64,000 bases of DNA from Vibrio chagasii (GTDB lineage Bacteria; Pseudomonadota; Gammaproteobacteria; Enterobacterales; Vibrionaceae). Positions 61,879 through 64,000 of this stretch are shown here, one piece after another. The notes under the pieces are model-generated. The model ran no database searches. It saw only the letters and a program-made list of their open reading frames with translations, and was not told where the DNA came from. Numbering within the stretch: position 1 is the stretch's first letter; each line of letters opens with the position of its first letter. The stretch is from the NCBI RefSeq assembly GCF_002954585.1, contig NZ_MSCI01000001.1, positions 1,364,001 through 1,428,000 on the forward strand, given 5' to 3'. Made by a program: the position numbers and the translations under genes.

Positions 61879-62595
61879 TTACAGCTCAGCGTTGTGGTAA
61901 ACCTGCTGAACGTCATCACAGTCATCAAGAAGGTCTAGGAACTTCTGGAACTTCTCAGAATCTTCTTCCGCTACTGGCGTCATAGTTTGAGGAACGAAAG
62001 TAATTTCCTCAACATCTAGAACTAGCTCAGGGAACGCGTTAGTTAGTGCAGTCTTCGTTTTGAAGAACTCAGTTGTTGGAGCGAATACAGTGATTACACC
62101 ATCTTCTAGCTCTACATCTGTTACGTCTACGTCGTCCATCATTAGTGTTTCTAGGATGATCTCGTCATCTTCACCTTTGAACTGGAATACAGCTTGGTGA
62201 GCGAACATGTGAGAAACAGAACCTTCAACACCGATTTTCGCGCCAGTTTTAACGAAACATTGGCGAACGTCTTGGAAAGTACGGTTGCCGTTGTCAGTTA
62301 GACAGTCAACGATTACGCTTGTGCCGCCTGGGCCAAAGCCTTCGTAACGAGCTGGTGCGTAGTCTTCACCACCGCCGCCATTTGCTTTGTCGATCGCTTT
62401 GTCGATAACGTGTGCAGGAACTTGGTCTTTCTTCGCTTTAGCAATAAGGTGCTTAAGCGACAGGTTCATGTCTGGATCTGAACCACCATTCTTCGCACAC
62501 ATGTAAATTTCTTTACCGTATTTGGAATAAACTTTAATTTTTGCGCCAGCAGTTTTAGCCATTGAGGCTTTGCGCACTTCAAAACTTCTTCCCAT
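61879..62595 (-). CDS. YebC/PmpR family DNA-binding regulator
   Basis: A 238-residue protein of the YebC family with [62 protein letters not shown] and [23 protein letters not shown]. It resembles the YeeN branch, since YebC itself starts MAGHSKWAN. The family includes transcription regulators and proteins that relieve ribosome pausing; this one is uncharacterised. Monocistronic with an AGAGAAGATCCCGATGGG-like start region containing GAAG. Confidence 0.92.
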   Translation of the reverse strand: MGRSFEVRKASMAKTAGAKIKVYSKYGKEIYMCAKNGGSDPDMNLSLKHLIAKAKKDQVPAHVIDKAIDKANGGGGEDYAPARYEGFGPGGTSVIVDCLTDNGNRTFQDVRQCFVKTGAKIGVEGSVSHMFAHQAVFQFKGEDDEIILETLMMDDVDVTDVELEDGVITVFAPTTEFFKTKTALTNAFPELVLDVEEITFVPQTMTPVAEEDSEKFQKFLDLLDDCDDVQQVYHNAEL

Positions 62596-62691
62596 CGGGA
62601 TCTTCTCTCTGATTCAATTAACGGGGCAAATTCTAGCAAATTACTGTGTCATTTCAATTCTACAGCTTTGCTGAGCAAGGTTTGTCTGCGG

Positions 62692-62901
62692 TTATGCGAC
62701 GCCCATTACTCGTTTGTATTTTTCTACAGACTGTTCAAACCACGCCTTTTCATCTGGGTCTCCGAGCTTCATTGCTTCTTCAACAATGGCTTCTGGGCCA
62801 CATTTAGCCTGCTTCAATTTCCATACTAGAAACGATGCCTGCTTATCCAGTTCGATTTTGTTTTTCTCGCTGGGTGGAAGGAGTGAAAGGTTGATAGACA
62901 T
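62692..62901 (-). CDS. DUF3283 family protein
   Basis: A 69-residue protein (MSINLSLLPPSEKNKIELDKQ... ending EKYKRVMGVA) that matches the short DUF3283 family of vibrios. The ATG at 62901 has AAGG eight bases upstream; an ATG 19 codons upstream only adds Arg-rich residues and is not supported. No membrane segment. Function unknown. Confidence 0.82.
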   Translation of the reverse strand: MSINLSLLPPSEKNKIELDKQASFLVWKLKQAKCGPEAIVEEAMKLGDPDEKAWFEQSVEKYKRVMGVA

Positions 62902-63120
62902 TAGTCGCCTTCGTCTGTAATACACTTGGCCGAGAAATATATCATAGAGCAGCCTCATAAAACCAATACTATGAGTAGCAGAAAGGATTTATGAGACAAG
63001 AAACCAAGCAAGTGCTGATGTAGGTCAAGCTAGTTTAAGAGAACTTATGCCACTTGATGAGAAAGTAGCACTTATTCGACTCACCAAATGAGCCGAATAA
63101 TGAGATATTCAAATCATTGA

Positions 63121-63144
63121 GGCTGGAGAAGCGCCTCTCCAGCC
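63121..63144 (-). terminator. hairpin after phhB
   Basis: GGCTGGAGA pairs with TCTCCAGCC across six bases, just 9 bases past the phhB stop on the minus strand. No long T run follows, so it is a weak terminator or a stabiliser. Confidence 0.5.
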
Positions 63145-63152
63145 CAGAATGA

Positions 63153-63491
63153 CTATTCACTCACCGCAAACACATCGCAGCGTGAAGCACAGATGAAGTC
63201 GTTTTTGTGTAGGCCTTTGATTGAATGGCTCCACCAAGTGACGGTGACTTTACCCCACTCCAATAAGATAGAAGGGTGATGGAACTCTTCTTCTGCCAAC
63301 TCTGACACTTTATTGCTGAATGCCCATGCTTGTTTGTAGTTCTTAAACTTGTATACCTTTTCAAGCTGCGGGATGCCGTCTCTTTCGATGATTTGCCAAT
63401 CAGACAACTCCAACAATAGCGACTGTTGTTCAGCTTTAGTCAGGGCAATCGCATCAATACTGCAGGCTTCGCATTTTAATTCATTCAACAT
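63153..63491 (-). CDS. phhB: pterin-4a-carbinolamine dehydratase (PhhB)
   Basis: A 112-residue enzyme that dehydrates the pterin intermediate formed by phenylalanine hydroxylase. It has [28 protein letters not shown], then [31 protein letters not shown], with the conserved His-His-Pro. The ATG at 63491 gives the family start [11 protein letters not shown] and overlaps the phhA stop by 11 bases; the longer open frame upstream lies inside phhA. It forms an operon with phhA. Confidence 0.93.
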   Translation of the reverse strand: MLNELKCEACSIDAIALTKAEQQSLLLELSDWQIIERDGIPQLEKVYKFKNYKQAWAFSNKVSELAEEEFHHPSILLEWGKVTVTWWSHSIKGLHKNDFICASRCDVFAVSE

Positions 63492-64000
63492 GTGTCGGTT
63501 CCTTGGGTTCAAAAAGTGGTGGTAGTAACCCCGCCTCAATCGCGAGATCAGCTTGTTGTAACAGGTTTTCTTGGCTGATTTGAAATAGCTCAGCCAAGTC
63601 ATTAATCACATAATATTTCGGTTGCATGATGTCGATGCGATAAGGGGTTCTTAGCACCGTTTGTAAATCAAAACGCTCACGAACGGCCAAATCCCCTTCT
63701 AGCGCATAATGGGTTTCTGCTGGAGAAGAGAGAATGCCGCCGCCGTAGATTTTCAATTTATCGCCCTCTTTTACTAATCCGAACTCAACCGTAAACCAAT
63801 ACAAACGGGCAAGATAACCTCGCTGTTTAGAGGTGGCGGCTTGGCCTAGCTTTCCATATTGCTCAGTGAAAGCGGCAAAATCAGGGTTAGTGAGCATGGC
63901 ACAGTGACCAAAAATCTCATGGAAAAAATCTGGTTCTTGTAGGTAATCAAACTCTTCTCGCGTTCTCAAAAATGTTGCTACAGGGAATCGCTTATTGGCT
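63481..64000 (-). CDS. phhA: phenylalanine 4-monooxygenase (partial, 5' end outside)
   Basis: The C-terminal 172 residues of a phenylalanine hydroxylase that makes tyrosine from phenylalanine with tetrahydropterin and iron. The iron ligands are visible in FFHEIFGHC (two His) and the Glu in YWFTVEFGL. The frame is open to the window edge (it reads [19 protein letters not shown]), so the start lies further right. It is followed by phhB with an 11-base overlap. Confidence 0.93.
   Translation of the reverse strand, partial: ANKRFPVATFLRTREEFDYLQEPDFFHEIFGHCAMLTNPDFAAFTEQYGKLGQAATSKQRGYLARLYWFTVEFGLVKEGDKLKIYGGGILSSPAETHYALEGDLAVRERFDLQTVLRTPYRIDIMQPKYYVINDLAELFQISQENLLQQADLAIEAGLLPPLFEPKEPTHVE

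Noticed and set aside
1..64000. tRNA, rRNA, CRISPR arrays, insertion sequences or prophage genes
   Set aside because: None was found by reading; no cloverleaf-like, direct-repeat array or transposase pattern was seen.

Overview
The window is a bacterial chromosomal segment that reads as Vibrio, most likely from the Splendidus group (inference from protein sequences such as the FRase I-type NfsB, YibL, the DUF3283 protein, the ribosome-recycling-factor-family protein and a second SecD/SecF pair). The set nagB, mtlADR, secDF2, phhAB suggests the smaller chromosome, but this cannot be proven here. No rRNA, tRNA, CRISPR array, insertion sequence or prophage was seen.

Layout. 1-5 kb: end of a NhaD-type antiporter, a small lipoprotein, an alkylation-repair pair (Ada/AlkA fusion and Ogt), a small unknown protein, and the divergent pair hdfR/maoP. 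5-10.6 kb: nagB and the mannitol operon mtlA-mtlD-mtlR, preceded by a long regulatory region with five CRP-like sites. 10.6-12.5 kb: a nuclease-fold-like protein and the nitroreductase nfsB. 12.5-15.8 kb: a markedly AT-rich island with a classical cyclopropane-fatty-acid synthase and a patatin-like lipase, probably acquired horizontally. 15.8-19.3 kb: gltS, yibL, a DUF4344 metallopeptidase and a tautomerase-like protein.

19.5-30.4 kb is the most coherent block: a Lon-substrate-domain protein, an ECF sigma factor with its ChrR-type zinc/cupin anti-sigma, then a DUF523/DUF1722 protein, DNA photolyase, NTF2-like protein, SDR, FAD oxidoreductase, DUF1365, CFA-like methyltransferase, DUF2878, a chalcone-isomerase-like protein and a DUF3833 lipoprotein. 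It looks like a light/singlet-oxygen response that repairs DNA and remodels membrane lipids. Two sites with TGATC-N18-TA spacing precede the first two transcription units.

30.6-34.9 kb holds small proteins and a rearranged spot: a 3'-truncated malY, a short remnant of an OsmC-type gene and a 5'-truncated aroE-like gene beside an intact aroQ. 34.9-39.1 kb: a LysR regulator divergent from SDR-MFS-ene-reductase. 39.4-46.9 kb: rlmJ, a secDF pair, an unknown exported protein and an M16 protease lipoprotein. 47-53.8 kb: a seven-gene operon that joins a LolCDE/MacB-type ABC transporter, a LolA-like periplasmic protein, an outer-membrane-barrel-like protein and a LytS/LytTR two-component system; it is the best candidate for an undescribed envelope-trafficking system. 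54.3-64 kb: an exported unknown protein, an S41 protease, a TetR-controlled SDR-OsmC operon with three matching operators, a GarR-like dehydrogenase, a LysR regulator divergent from a DUF2798 protein, a YebC-family regulator, a DUF3283 protein and the phhA-phhB pair running off the right edge.
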